62,631 bases of DNA from Eubacterium sp. (GTDB taxonomy: Bacteria; Bacillota; Clostridia; Lachnospirales; Lachnospiraceae): contig JAILQM010000045.1 in NCBI GenBank assembly GCA_024698965.1, forward strand, positions 1 through 62,631, read 5' to 3'. A program made the position numbers and the translations under genes. The first letter of the stretch is position 1, and every line of letters begins with the position of its first letter. The notes below the pieces were generated by a model, which was not told where the DNA came from, ran no database searches, and saw only the letters and a program-made list of their open reading frames with translations. Below are positions 51,904 through 61,063 of this stretch, piece by piece.

Positions 51904-52293
51904 ATGATTGATACAAGTATTTTCAAGTATATTGATGTACTTGACAAAGCTGCGGATGCCAGCTGGCTCAAAAACGATGCCCTTGCGAACAACATAGCAA
52001 ATGTTGATACTCCGGGTTATAATCGGCAGGATGTGAATTTTGAAGATGCGCTTCAAAGCGCCCTTATGAAGAATTCTTATGTCTCACTTGATGAAAAGAT
52101 TGACAACCTCGATTGGGACAGACTTGATGTAGGTGTTTACACTGAATATACTTCATATTCATACAGACTTGATGAAAACAATGTCGATATTGATACGGAG
52201 AACGTAAAACTGGCGGAAAACCAGCTTGTTTACCAGGGGCTTACGAACAGTATATCCGAAGAACTTAACAGACTTAAGTCAGTTTGCACCTAA
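51904..52293 (+). CDS. flgB: Flagellar basal-body rod protein FlgB
   Basis: A proximal rod subunit exported by the flagellar type III system. The 129-residue protein has the rod motif WLKNDALANNIANVDTPGYNR at residues near 28-48 and a C-terminal amphipathic helix of the flagellar axial family (NVKLAENQLVYQGLTNSI). It is the first gene of the operon, as usual next to flgC (12 nt). The start is ATG 51904 after AAAGGAGA. Confidence 0.95.
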   Translation: MIDTSIFKYIDVLDKAADASWLKNDALANNIANVDTPGYNRQDVNFEDALQSALMKNSYVSLDEKIDNLDWDRLDVGVYTEYTSYSYRLDENNVDIDTENVKLAENQLVYQGLTNSISEELNRLKSVCT

Positions 52294-52305
52294 TAGGAGG
52301 TAATT

Positions 52306-52749
52306 ATGTCATTATTTCAATCTTTTGATATTAGTTCATCGGGAATGACAGCTCAGCGCTTCAGGACCGATATTATAGCGGAAAACGTTGCTAATGTCAC
52401 AACCACAAGAACGGAAGACGGCACGCCTTATACAAGGCAGGTTGTTACTTTTGCGGAAAAGACAGAGACAGCTTATCAGAACCTTATAACCATGGGTAAA
52501 AACAATAAAGCCGGATATGGTGTTAAGGTTACATCGGTTACGGAAGATACCGATACGGATTATGTTATTGAATACGACCCGACTCATCCGGATGCGGACG
52601 AGAACGGATATGTCACTTATCCGAATGTAAACATTGTAACGGAGATGACAAACCTTATTGATGCTTCAAGATCTTATGAAGCCAATGCTACGGCGTTTGA
52701 ATCCAGTAAGAATCTTGCACAGACCGGACTTGGAATAGGCAAAAGCTAA
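52306..52749 (+). CDS. flgC: Flagellar basal-body rod protein FlgC
   Basis: A rod subunit of 147 residues. FDISSSGMTAQRFRTDIIAE at the N-terminus is the FlgC-specific form of the axial motif, and NIVTEMTNLIDASRSYEANA is the conserved C-terminal helix. The middle segment is short, as in most Firmicute FlgC proteins. It lies between flgB and fliE behind AATAGGAGG. Confidence 0.95.
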   Translation: MSLFQSFDISSSGMTAQRFRTDIIAENVANVTTTRTEDGTPYTRQVVTFAEKTETAYQNLITMGKNNKAGYGVKVTSVTEDTDTDYVIEYDPTHPDADENGYVTYPNVNIVTEMTNLIDASRSYEANATAFESSKNLAQTGLGIGKS

Positions 52750-52768
52750 TTAAAGGGAGATTTTTCTT

Positions 52769-53104
52769 ATGGAGATTAATGAGATTGCTAACAACAGTCA
52801 TAATGATTTGAGTGCGCAGCTTATCAAGAATATGCTCTCAAACAAAAGCGAGACTGTTACAGACAACGCAAATCAGGCAAGTTTTGATGCTCTGTACAAT
52901 TCACTGACAACAATGGTGGAAGAGACGGATTCTTTATCCGATGCCGCTGATGTTGCTGAGATTAACTATGCTCTCGGTTATTCGGATAATACTCATGATC
53001 TTGCCATTGCACAGCAGAAGGCCGATATTGCACTTCAATATACGGTTGCTGTAAGAGACAGGTTTATAGAGGCGTACAATACCATAATGCAGATGCAGAT
53101 TTAA
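52769..53104 (+). CDS. fliE: Flagellar hook-basal body complex protein FliE
   Basis: A 111-residue adaptor between the MS ring and the rod. The C-terminal two-thirds (SFDALYNSLTTMVEETDSLS, IAQQKADIALQYTVAVRDR) matches FliE. The Asn/Ser-rich first 30 residues are poorly conserved. It sits between flgC and fliF, the standard order, with an AAAGGGAGA ribosome site 19 nt after flgC. Confidence 0.93.
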   Translation: MEINEIANNSHNDLSAQLIKNMLSNKSETVTDNANQASFDALYNSLTTMVEETDSLSDAADVAEINYALGYSDNTHDLAIAQQKADIALQYTVAVRDRFIEAYNTIMQMQI

Positions 53105-53137
53105 GATTATACTATTTAACAGAGGGGGAGATTCTAA

Positions 53138-54739
53138 ATGCAGGAGCGACTTAGAAATCTTTTGAACAGAATAATCGAATGGTGGAAGAAGTTTACCACA
53201 AAGCAGAAGACTCTTATAGGAAGCATATCGGCTGCTGTTGTGGTTGCTCTTTTTATACTTGCATATGTGGTTACAAGACCTACTATGGTTACACTTGCGG
53301 TGGCTGAAACTACATCCGAAGCTTCGGAGATAGTAACACTGCTTGAAGACAATAATATAGATTACAAGACCTCTGCGGACGGTCTTACCATTTCAATAAA
53401 CTCGAAAGATGAGGCTGCGGCGCATCTTCTTTTGGGTTCTAACGGTATACCTTCAGAAGGGTATTCGATTGACAGCGTTTTTGACGGTTCTTTCTCTACT
53501 ACAGAAGCCGACAAACAGAAAAAGTATCAGCTTTATCTCGAGCAGAAGATGGCTGATGAGCTTGTTGAAACTCAGGTTGCTGTCGATGATGCCAAGGTAT
53601 CTCTTTCAATCCCGGATAACGACGGGACAATTCTTTCCGCTCAGGAAGATACCTATGTCAGCATTATTCTTACTTTAAATCAGGATATCGAAGAAGAAAA
53701 CGCTACAGCAATAGCCAAGTTTGCGGCTACCGCTGTGGGAGATGAAGATACGGAAAACGTTCTTATCATGGATGCTAATTCCAACGTCCTTTTCTCGGGT
53801 GCGGATTCTTCATCAACATACGGTGTAAGCAGCTCTTATCAGGCTCTCCAGACAAAGGCTGAGGCTGATATAAAATCCGATGTTTCGGATGTTTTGCTCG
53901 GTTCGACTCTGTTTGACAATTGTGAGATCGGACTTAATCTTAAGATGAATTTTGATTCCGAAGATGTTGTGGATACTCATTATTATACAGAAGACGGTAT
54001 GTCTCAGGGCTATATGGATGAGCAGACTACTTACAATTCAGAGTCTACCGAAGGAAGCTCTGCCGTACCGGGTACAGATTCGAATGATTCCACAACCTAT
54101 GTAATAGATACGGATGATACAACATATTCTACGGTTGAAGAAGTAACCACGGATTACCTTCTCAGCCAGGAGGTTACAAGTACTTCGAAAGCCATCGGAA
54201 CTACCATGCCGGACGAGTCTTCTATATCGGTTGTGCTTACCAACTATGTTGTATATGACGAAGAGACAATGGAAAAGAACGGAAGCCTTGAAGATACTAC
54301 CTTTGATGAGTTTGTGGCTGCAAACAGCGAAAAGGTACAGACTGAGGTTTCGGACGACTATTATAAGCTCGTCGCCAATGCTACCGGTATTCCGGAAAGT
54401 GCGATAACTATTATTGCCTATGATGTTCCTTTCTTCCAGTATAAGGAATCGTCAAATATTCTTACGGATTATCTGCAGTTGATACTTGCTGCAATTATCC
54501 TCCTTATGCTTGGATTTGTTATCTTCAGAAGTACAAGAGCTGCTTCTGAGCAGGTTGAGGTTGAGCCTGAACTTTCTGTTGAGGCACTTCTTGAGTCGAC
54601 CAAAGAAGAAGAAAATGTTGATGATATTGGATACCAGGAGAAATCCGAGGTTAGAATTGCTATAGAGAAATTTGTTGATGAGAATCCGGAAGCTGTGGCT
54701 GCGCTTTTGCGTAACTGGCTCGATCCGGATTGGGAGTAA
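53138..54739 (+). CDS. fliF: Flagellar MS-ring protein FliF
   Basis: Forms the membrane ring on which the motor is built. The 533-residue protein has a first transmembrane helix at about 27-47 (SISAAVVVALFILAYVVT), ring-building motifs RBM1/RBM2 (TSADGLTISI, LLLGSNGIPSEGYSID and onward), an acidic Ser/Thr-rich beta-collar insert (about 285-345), a second transmembrane helix near 446-465 and the cytoplasmic FliG-binding tail ending LRNWLDPDWE. The start is ATG 53138 after AGAGGGGGAG. fliG follows 6 nt later. Confidence 0.95.
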   Translation: MQERLRNLLNRIIEWWKKFTTKQKTLIGSISAAVVVALFILAYVVTRPTMVTLAVAETTSEASEIVTLLEDNNIDYKTSADGLTISINSKDEAAAHLLLGSNGIPSEGYSIDSVFDGSFSTTEADKQKKYQLYLEQKMADELVETQVAVDDAKVSLSIPDNDGTILSAQEDTYVSIILTLNQDIEEENATAIAKFAATAVGDEDTENVLIMDANSNVLFSGADSSSTYGVSSSYQALQTKAEADIKSDVSDVLLGSTLFDNCEIGLNLKMNFDSEDVVDTHYYTEDGMSQGYMDEQTTYNSESTEGSSAVPGTDSNDSTTYVIDTDDTTYSTVEEVTTDYLLSQEVTSTSKAIGTTMPDESSISVVLTNYVVYDEETMEKNGSLEDTTFDEFVAANSEKVQTEVSDDYYKLVANATGIPESAITIIAYDVPFFQYKESSNILTDYLQLILAAIILLMLGFVIFRSTRAASEQVEVEPELSVEALLESTKEEENVDDIGYQEKSEVRIAIEKFVDENPEAVAALLRNWLDPDWE

Positions 54740-54745
54740 AGGGTT

Positions 54746-55756
54746 ATGTCTGCTATTGATGAAATGACAGGTCTTGAGAAGGCGGCCGTGCTTTTGATTG
54801 CACTCGGACCGGAAAAGTCCTCTGCCGTATTCAAGCACCTTAAAGAAGAAGAAATTGAAGAATTGACACTTGAGATAGCAAACACCAGAAGTGTGTCTCC
54901 GCAGACAAAAGAAGAAGTATTGGAGGAGTTTTACCAGATTTGTATTGCACAGCAGTACATCGCCGAAGGCGGTATCGGATATGCCAAGAATCTTCTTGAG
55001 AAAGCTCTCGGAGAAGAAGCTGCGGCTCAGGTTATTACCAAACTTACCGCTTCGCTTCAGGTTAAACCGTTTGAGTTTGTCAGAAAGACCGACCCTTCTC
55101 AGCTTCTTAACTATATTCAGGATGAACATCCACAGACCATTGCGATGATTCTTTCTTACCTCAACCCTTCGCAGGCTTCTATGATTCTCGGCGCATTGCC
55201 GGCAGATAAGCAGGCGGACGTATCAAAGCGTATTGCGACAATGGACAGAACTTCACCTGATGTTATTAAAGAAGTTGAGCATGTTTTGGAGCGTAAGCTT
55301 TCATCACTTGTTAACCAGGATTACACAATTGTCGGCGGTATCGATGCTATCGTTGCAATCTTAAACAGTGTAGACCGTGGAACAGAGAAACATATTATGG
55401 AGACTCTCGAAATCGAAGAGCCGGAGCTTGCAGACGAGATCAGAAAGAAGATGTTCGTATTCGAGGATATTCTTCTTCTCGACGACCGTGCTATTCAGAG
55501 AGTGCTGCGTGATGTTGAAAACAGTGATCTTGGTATGGCTTGTAAGGCTACCAATGAAGAAGTTAAGAATGCAATCTTCCGAAATCTTTCAAAACGTCTT
55601 GCTGCTATGATTCAGGAAGACATGGAATACATGGGACCTGTACGTATGAAGGATGTAGAAGAAGCACAGCAGAAGATTGTTGCTATTATTCGTAAGCTTG
55701 AGGATGCGGGTGAAATTGTTATTTCCCGTGGTGGAGGTGACGAGATAGTTGTCTAG
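54746..55756 (+). CDS. fliG: Flagellar motor switch protein FliG
   Basis: A rotor protein contacting the stator and the CheY-controlled C ring. The 336-residue length is typical. GLEKAAVLLIALGPEKSSA marks the N-domain, EHPQTIAMILSYLNP the middle domain, and FEDILLLDDRAIQRVLRDV the C-terminal torque helix with charged residues; EDMEYMGPVRMKDVE is conserved. It overlaps the chosen start of fliH by 8 nt. Confidence 0.96.
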   Translation: MSAIDEMTGLEKAAVLLIALGPEKSSAVFKHLKEEEIEELTLEIANTRSVSPQTKEEVLEEFYQICIAQQYIAEGGIGYAKNLLEKALGEEAAAQVITKLTASLQVKPFEFVRKTDPSQLLNYIQDEHPQTIAMILSYLNPSQASMILGALPADKQADVSKRIATMDRTSPDVIKEVEHVLERKLSSLVNQDYTIVGGIDAIVAILNSVDRGTEKHIMETLEIEEPELADEIRKKMFVFEDILLLDDRAIQRVLRDVENSDLGMACKATNEEVKNAIFRNLSKRLAAMIQEDMEYMGPVRMKDVEEAQQKIVAIIRKLEDAGEIVISRGGGDEIVV

Positions 55757-56639
55757 GATGTTTGGCGGCAGTTCGCGTTATTCCGTACCTAAGGAAACCG
55801 AAGCGTTTCGAGTGGTGGATACCAATGAACTTGCACAGCGCAAAATACAGGAAGCGCTGGAACACGAAAAATTATTTGCTCAGGTTCAGGAAGAAGAGTT
55901 TACTTTAGATGAAAATTCCGAATCGCCGGAATTTTCATCTCTTTTCGCAAATCCCGACACGGCACCTGAATATATATCTCCCGATGATGGATTTATCGGG
56001 GAAGGTTTTGATGGGGAAAATGAGTTTAATGAAGAATACGAGGACAATGCCGAAGAACTTCAGGAGATGGCTTCATCTATTATAGAGGATGCAAAGGCTG
56101 AGGCCGAAAGGATTCTTGAGGAAGCAAGGTTTAGTGCTGAAGATATTAAATCTCAGGCTCATGAAGAGGGATATAAAGCCGGTTTTGCAGACGGACAGGC
56201 GGCCTTAGAAGATCAAAAAGAAGAACTTTCGGCTCAGGAAGATCAGCTTGAGCAGGAATACAAAATTAAAGAAGCTATGATGGAAAGAGAGCTTGTCGAA
56301 ACCATTTTACAGGTTGTAGATAAGGTCTTTCGTTGTAATTTTACGGATAAAAAAGCTCTTGTTTTGCAGATGGTTTCCGACTGTCTTGCGGGAATAGACG
56401 GAGCCAGACAGTTTAATATTAAAGTATCAAAGAAAAACGTGCAGTTTATGTCAGCTATGATTTCGGGTTTTGCCCGTGAAATGGGACCGAATATTTCGAT
56501 TGAGGTTTCTCCGGACGCTAGTCTCGACGATACACAGGTTGTTATCGAAACTGAAACCGGCATGTTTGACTGCAGTCCTTTTAAGGAGTTTGATAATCTC
56601 TGCAAAGATATTAGGACACTTGCTGCAGAGGAGGCTTAG
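55749..56639 (+). CDS. fliH: Flagellar assembly protein FliH
   Basis: A regulator of the export ATPase FliI. The 296-residue protein has a long acidic N-terminal half, a coiled coil containing EDAKAEAERILEEARFSAED and an HEEGYKAGFADGQAAL AxxxG-like stretch, then a C-terminal V-ATPase-E-like domain (from VVDKVFRCNFTDKKAL). I chose TTG 55749 because GGAGGTGA sits 8 nt upstream, whereas ATG 55758 is 17 nt away. This makes it overlap fliG by 8 nt. fliI follows with no gap. Confidence 0.88.
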   Translation: MSRMFGGSSRYSVPKETEAFRVVDTNELAQRKIQEALEHEKLFAQVQEEEFTLDENSESPEFSSLFANPDTAPEYISPDDGFIGEGFDGENEFNEEYEDNAEELQEMASSIIEDAKAEAERILEEARFSAEDIKSQAHEEGYKAGFADGQAALEDQKEELSAQEDQLEQEYKIKEAMMERELVETILQVVDKVFRCNFTDKKALVLQMVSDCLAGIDGARQFNIKVSKKNVQFMSAMISGFAREMGPNISIEVSPDASLDDTQVVIETETGMFDCSPFKEFDNLCKDIRTLAAEEA

Positions 56640-57983
56640 ATGATTGCAAAGTATGCTCCGCTTTTGGAAAAGACATATTTTGACAAGCTTGGAAAGATCG
56701 CTAAAATAGTCGGTCTTACCGTTGAGTCATTGGGGCCTGATGCCAAGCTTGGAGATCTTTGTAAAATTTATACCGACGATTCGAGGGAAGAGTGTGTATA
56801 TGCTGAGGTTGTTGGATTTAGGGACAACCACCTTTTGCTGATGCCTTTTGAAAATGTAGACGGAATCGGACCGGGATGTATCGTAGAGAATACGGAACAT
56901 CCCTTATCTGTAGTTGTGGGAGAAGATCTTCTCGGTCATCTTGTTGACGGTCTCGGAAGGATTGCCGACGGTGACGGAGTAGAATACAATATAAGCGGTA
57001 AAACTTATCCTGTTGATGCTCCTCCTCCGGAGCCTATGGACAGGGTTATTATAAATGATGTATTATCTCTCGGCGTAAGAGCGGTAGACGGACTTATTAC
57101 GGTAGGATGCGGACAAAGAATCGGTATTTTTGCAGGTTCCGGTGTTGGTAAATCTACACTTATGGGAATGTTTGCAAGAAATACTGTGGCCGATATTAAC
57201 GTTATTGCCCTTATCGGAGAGCGTGGACGAGAGGTAAGAGAGTTCGTAGAAAGAGATTTGGGACCTGAGGGTATGGCAAGATCCGTTGTTGTTGTGGCAA
57301 CTTCAGATAAACCGGCCCTTGTAAGAAAAACAGCCGCAAAAACGGCTACGGCTATTGCGGAGTATTTCAGAGATCAGGGCAAAAATGTACTTCTTATGAT
57401 GGATTCACTCACGCGTTTTTCTATGGCTCAAAGAGAAATAGGGCTTGCATCGGGAGAGCCTCCCGTAACAAGGGGTTATCCGCCGAGCGTTTACTCGGAG
57501 ATGCCTAAGCTTTTGGAAAGAGCGGGAATGTCTGATAAGGGTTCTATTACGGGACTTTATACCGTACTTGTAGACGGTGATGATTTTAATGAGCCGATTA
57601 CAGATACTGCAAGATCCATCTTGGACGGACATATTGTTCTTTCGCGTTCGATAGCTCAGAAGAATCACTATCCTGCAATAGATGTACTTGCGAGTATTTC
57701 GAGAGTAATGTCTTCCATTGCCACAAAAGAACATAAGAATGCGGCAGGGCTTTTGAGAAACGTTCTTGCGACTTATAACGATGCAGAAGATCTTATAAAT
57801 ATCGGTGCATACAAGTCGGGCTCGAACAAAGATATAGATTATGCGATATCAAAGATTAATTCGGTAAATGAGTTTTTATGTCAGGATACAATGGAAAAGG
57901 TGTCTTTTGATGAGACTGTAGAAAGTCTTCTTCAAATGTTCGGACTTATGGAAGCTGCCCCTGAAGAAGCTTTAGAGGCGTAA
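56640..57983 (+). CDS. fliI: Flagellar export ATPase FliI
   Basis: An F1-beta-like hexameric ATPase of the flagellar type III export gate. The 447-residue protein has Walker A FAGSGVGKSTLMGM (about 163-176), Walker B VLLMMDSLTRFSMAQREIG, and the family run SGEPPVTRGYPPSVYSEMPK. The N-terminal beta-barrel with GPGCIVENTEHPLSV is typical. Its ATG directly abuts the fliH stop. fliJ, its coiled-coil stalk, follows 20 nt later. Confidence 0.97.
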   Translation: MIAKYAPLLEKTYFDKLGKIAKIVGLTVESLGPDAKLGDLCKIYTDDSREECVYAEVVGFRDNHLLLMPFENVDGIGPGCIVENTEHPLSVVVGEDLLGHLVDGLGRIADGDGVEYNISGKTYPVDAPPPEPMDRVIINDVLSLGVRAVDGLITVGCGQRIGIFAGSGVGKSTLMGMFARNTVADINVIALIGERGREVREFVERDLGPEGMARSVVVVATSDKPALVRKTAAKTATAIAEYFRDQGKNVLLMMDSLTRFSMAQREIGLASGEPPVTRGYPPSVYSEMPKLLERAGMSDKGSITGLYTVLVDGDDFNEPITDTARSILDGHIVLSRSIAQKNHYPAIDVLASISRVMSSIATKEHKNAAGLLRNVLATYNDAEDLINIGAYKSGSNKDIDYAISKINSVNEFLCQDTMEKVSFDETVESLLQMFGLMEAAPEEALEA

Positions 57984-58003
57984 AGGTTTTCGGAGATTAG
58001 GTT

Positions 58004-58447
58004 ATGAAAAAATTTTCGTACAGGATGGAAAATGTCCTAAAAATTAAAAAACAGCTTGAAGAGCAGCAGAAGATTGACTTTGCGATTGCGCAGGGAAAAC
58101 TCAACGATGAAAAAGACAAGCTCATAGAACTGACTATAAGACAACAAAGATATGAGCGTAAAGCCAAAAAGCTTATGCAAAAGGACAGACTTGATTTAAA
58201 AGCCGTAAAAGAAAACAGAAACGCTATAACCACTATGAAGGCGCTTGTAAGACAACAGATGGTTCAGGTACATATAGCCGAAAAAGAGGTCGAAAAAGAG
58301 AGGGTTAAGCTTACCGAAATGCAGATGGACAGAAAGACTCATGAAAAGCTTAAAGAATATGCTTTTAAGGATTATATGCTTGAATATGAAAGAGAAGAAA
58401 GTAAAGAAATAGATCAGCTTGTTTCGTATACATATACTATGCGTTAA
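58004..58447 (+). CDS. fliJ: Flagellar export protein FliJ
   Basis: A 147-residue all-helical coiled coil, the gamma-subunit-like stalk of FliI and chaperone-escort protein. FSYRMENVLKIKKQLEEQQK is the conserved N-terminus; the rest is a long antiparallel charged coiled coil with no other domain. Position right after fliI supports the assignment. The start is ATG 58004. Confidence 0.92.
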   Translation: MKKFSYRMENVLKIKKQLEEQQKIDFAIAQGKLNDEKDKLIELTIRQQRYERKAKKLMQKDRLDLKAVKENRNAITTMKALVRQQMVQVHIAEKEVEKERVKLTEMQMDRKTHEKLKEYAFKDYMLEYEREESKEIDQLVSYTYTMR

Positions 58448-58486
58448 TTGAACTTCATTATTACGAAAATTAAGAGGTATAAATAA

Positions 58487-59305
58487 ATGGCAACCAAAGA
58501 AGAAAAAGAAGAAAAGAAAAGACTTAAAAAAGAAGCCAAGGCTGCGAAAAAGGCCGCTAAAAAAGGCGGAGCAGTTGAGGGAGCCGAAGAAGATGAAGAA
58601 GAAGGCGGAAAACTCGGACTTATTCTTGTTACTTTAGTTATCTTTATTATCTGGCTCGGAATTTTTGCGCTTTTAATTAAGCTTGATGTGGGCGGATTCG
58701 GTTCGAGCGTGCTTTACCCGATTTTAAAGGATGTTCCTTATGTTAATAAGATTTTGCCTACAAGCAGTTCTACTGTCAGCGGAGATGCCGACGGTGAATA
58801 CGGATATTCTTCTTTGTCTGAGGCTATAGCCAGGATCAAAGAACTTGAACTTGAGCTTGATGCTGCCGTGGAAAAAAAGAGTGAGCTTTTGACAAAGATT
58901 TCAGACCTTCAGGCTGAGGTTGACAGACTCTCTGTATACGAAACAGAACAGGCAGAATTTGAAGAACTTAAAGAAAAATTTTATGAAGAGGTTATTTTTG
59001 GAGACTCTGCGCCCGATATAAGTACATATATAGAGTATTATGAGTCAATTGACTCCGAAAATGCCGCAGAGCTTTATAAAGAAGCCGTACAGCAGCAAGC
59101 TACAAATGAAGAAGTTGAGGAATATGCCAAGACCTATGCGGCCATGAAGCCAAAAAAGGCGGCGGAGATATTTGAATCTATGACAGATAACCTCGAGCTT
59201 GTAGCCGAAATACTCGAAAATATGGATACAGATGCCAAAGCCAAGATACTTGATCAGATGGATTCTGAAATTGCAGCAAGTATCACTAATCTTATGGCAC
59301 CTTAA
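58487..59305 (+). CDS. MotE/YlxF-like flagellar membrane protein with MgtE-N-like C-terminus
   Basis: A 272-residue bitopic protein. A Lys/Ala-rich cytoplasmic stretch (1-38) precedes one transmembrane helix (about 44-66, GLILVTLVIFIIWLGIFALL), a coiled coil (about 105-150) and a helical C-terminus with YAAMKPKKAAEIFESMTDNL and ILENMDTDAKAKILDQMDSE, the pattern seen in MgtE N-domains and in MotE. Bacillus YlxF occupies the same slot between fliJ and fliK. MotE chaperones the stator protein MotC in alpha-proteobacteria; the Firmicute role is unclear. It begins 39 nt after fliJ. Confidence 0.85.
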   Translation: MATKEEKEEKKRLKKEAKAAKKAAKKGGAVEGAEEDEEEGGKLGLILVTLVIFIIWLGIFALLIKLDVGGFGSSVLYPILKDVPYVNKILPTSSSTVSGDADGEYGYSSLSEAIARIKELELELDAAVEKKSELLTKISDLQAEVDRLSVYETEQAEFEELKEKFYEEVIFGDSAPDISTYIEYYESIDSENAAELYKEAVQQQATNEEVEEYAKTYAAMKPKKAAEIFESMTDNLELVAEILENMDTDAKAKILDQMDSEIAASITNLMAP

Positions 59306-59314
59306 TGCCGATAT
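59287..59314 (+). promoter_or_regulatory. Sigma-28-like site upstream of fliK
   Basis: TAAT (59287-59290), 16 nt, then GCCGATAT (59307-59314), a perfect match to the SigD/FliA -10 with a near -35. Lies across the end of the MotE-like gene. Confidence 0.5.
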
Positions 59315-59368
59315 AAATATTGCAAAGCAGATTTATATAAATACAACTGAATGAAAGGAGGACGATTA

Positions 59369-61039
59369 ATGAATCAGGTGAATTTATTAATCTCGAGTTT
59401 GCAGAACTCATCCGGAGACATGATAGTACAGCAAACTAAAGAAGTTTCTTCTGATTTATCTTTTGCAAATCTTATGAACAATGCGAAGGAAAGCGGTTTT
59501 GAAATGCCGGAAAGTCAAAGTGATACGACTTATGAGTATAAAGAAACCGATGTAAAAGAATCCTATGAAGCATCGTATAAGACAACGGATAACTTTAAAT
59601 CCGAGAAGAATGATTTTGCAGATGAAGGCAATCCGGTAAGGGAAGACGTTTTAAAAGCAGCCGAAAAAATTACCGATGCCATAGAAGAAGAACTTGGAGT
59701 AACCGAAGAAGAAGTTACCGAGGCACTTGAAACACTTGGACTTACATATCTCGATCTTCTTACAACAGGCGGTTTATCTCAGGTAGTCGCAGAACTTACC
59801 GGAAGTGAAAACGCTTCAGAGTTATTGGTAAGCAGCGAATTTACAAATATCTTATCACTTCAGAGTGAGGTGTTAAGTGAGATGCCGGAGCAGGTTCAGC
59901 AGCTTTTAAATGACTTTGAACTTTACACAAAAGGTGAAGAGCTTCCTGAATTTGTAACAGCGGAAATCGAAAAGCTGATTGAAAACGTAAATACCGATAT
60001 TTCGGAAAACGGAATTAATCTTTCAATCTCGACTACAGTAAGCGAAGAGGGTGTTTTACCGGAAGCAGAGATGCCTGTATATGATCCGGTATTATCGGAA
60101 GAAGGTTTAGAGGCTACGGAAAAGCCTGAAAACATTATTTTACTTAATCCGGAAAAGGTTGCAGAAGAAACAAATGAAAATGGTATTACAGCTCAGATGC
60201 CGAAGCTTGATACAGCTCGGGAGAACATCACTTCAGATGCCGGACCTATTCAGGAAGTACCTGATGAAGAGCAGGTAAATATCATTGAGACAAACGCATC
60301 GGCAGATGCCGAAAGCGACAATTTGTTCTCGTCGGAAGAAAACGCAACCAAACAAACCGGCGAAAACCTTGTTAAGGGTGCTACGGAAGAAGCGTCTACT
60401 CAGGGTGAGTCGGAGGCGGAAAAATTACAGTCGATGTTTGAGGATTCTCAGTCATCAGCTCAAAGTGCAACTTATACAACACAGACTGTAACCACAAACC
60501 AGGATGTAACAGGCGGCGTAATGCAGACCACAACAACCACAACAACATATATAGATCCGCAGACCGCACAGAATATTATTTCTCAGGTTACTGAAAATGT
60601 ATTTTTGCAGGCCACTGAGGATTCAACCACAATGGAACTTCAGCTTAATCCTGAAAACCTCGGAAAGCTTTATGTTTCTGTAACTACCAAGGAGGGCGAA
60701 GTTTCCGCTCAACTTCAGACACAGAATGAAGCTGTAAAGGCAGCACTTGAAAGTCAGATTAATGTATTAAAAGAGACTTTGGCTGCTCAGGGAATTAAGG
60801 TTACCGAAGTTGAAGTTACGGTTGCAAGTCATGAGTTCGAAGAAAACCTCGAAAAGAACCAGGCCGGAGCATTTAACGAAGATGCGTCGGAAGGAAAGGG
60901 AGAAAACTCTCAGACTCAGGGCAGAAGAAACATTAATCTCGGCGAACTTGATTCACTTTCGGGACTTATGAGTGAAGAGGAAGCTCTTATAGCCAAGATT
61001 ATGAGTGAAAACGGTAATACAATGGATTTAACGGCTTAA
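59369..61039 (+). CDS. fliK: Flagellar hook-length control protein FliK
   Basis: A secreted ruler that measures the hook and switches export specificity. The 556-residue protein has a long, acidic, Thr/Ser/Glu-rich and low-complexity N-terminal part (about 1-400) and the conserved Flg_hook C-domain (about 420-500) with LQLNPENLGKLYVSVTTKEG and QTQNEAVKAALESQINVL. The start is ATG 59369 behind AAAGGAGG; a nearby ATG at 59351 precedes that ribosome site. A sigma-28-like element lies just upstream. Confidence 0.93.
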   Translation: MNQVNLLISSLQNSSGDMIVQQTKEVSSDLSFANLMNNAKESGFEMPESQSDTTYEYKETDVKESYEASYKTTDNFKSEKNDFADEGNPVREDVLKAAEKITDAIEEELGVTEEEVTEALETLGLTYLDLLTTGGLSQVVAELTGSENASELLVSSEFTNILSLQSEVLSEMPEQVQQLLNDFELYTKGEELPEFVTAEIEKLIENVNTDISENGINLSISTTVSEEGVLPEAEMPVYDPVLSEEGLEATEKPENIILLNPEKVAEETNENGITAQMPKLDTARENITSDAGPIQEVPDEEQVNIIETNASADAESDNLFSSEENATKQTGENLVKGATEEASTQGESEAEKLQSMFEDSQSSAQSATYTTQTVTTNQDVTGGVMQTTTTTTTYIDPQTAQNIISQVTENVFLQATEDSTTMELQLNPENLGKLYVSVTTKEGEVSAQLQTQNEAVKAALESQINVLKETLAAQGIKVTEVEVTVASHEFEENLEKNQAGAFNEDASEGKGENSQTQGRRNINLGELDSLSGLMSEEEALIAKIMSENGNTMDLTA

Positions 61040-61063
61040 ATCCGGAATTATAGGAGAAAAATT

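Noticed and set aside
60475-60550. ACAACC-type short repeats in fliK
   Set aside because: They encode the Thr-rich low-complexity part of FliK rather than a separate DNA repeat element.
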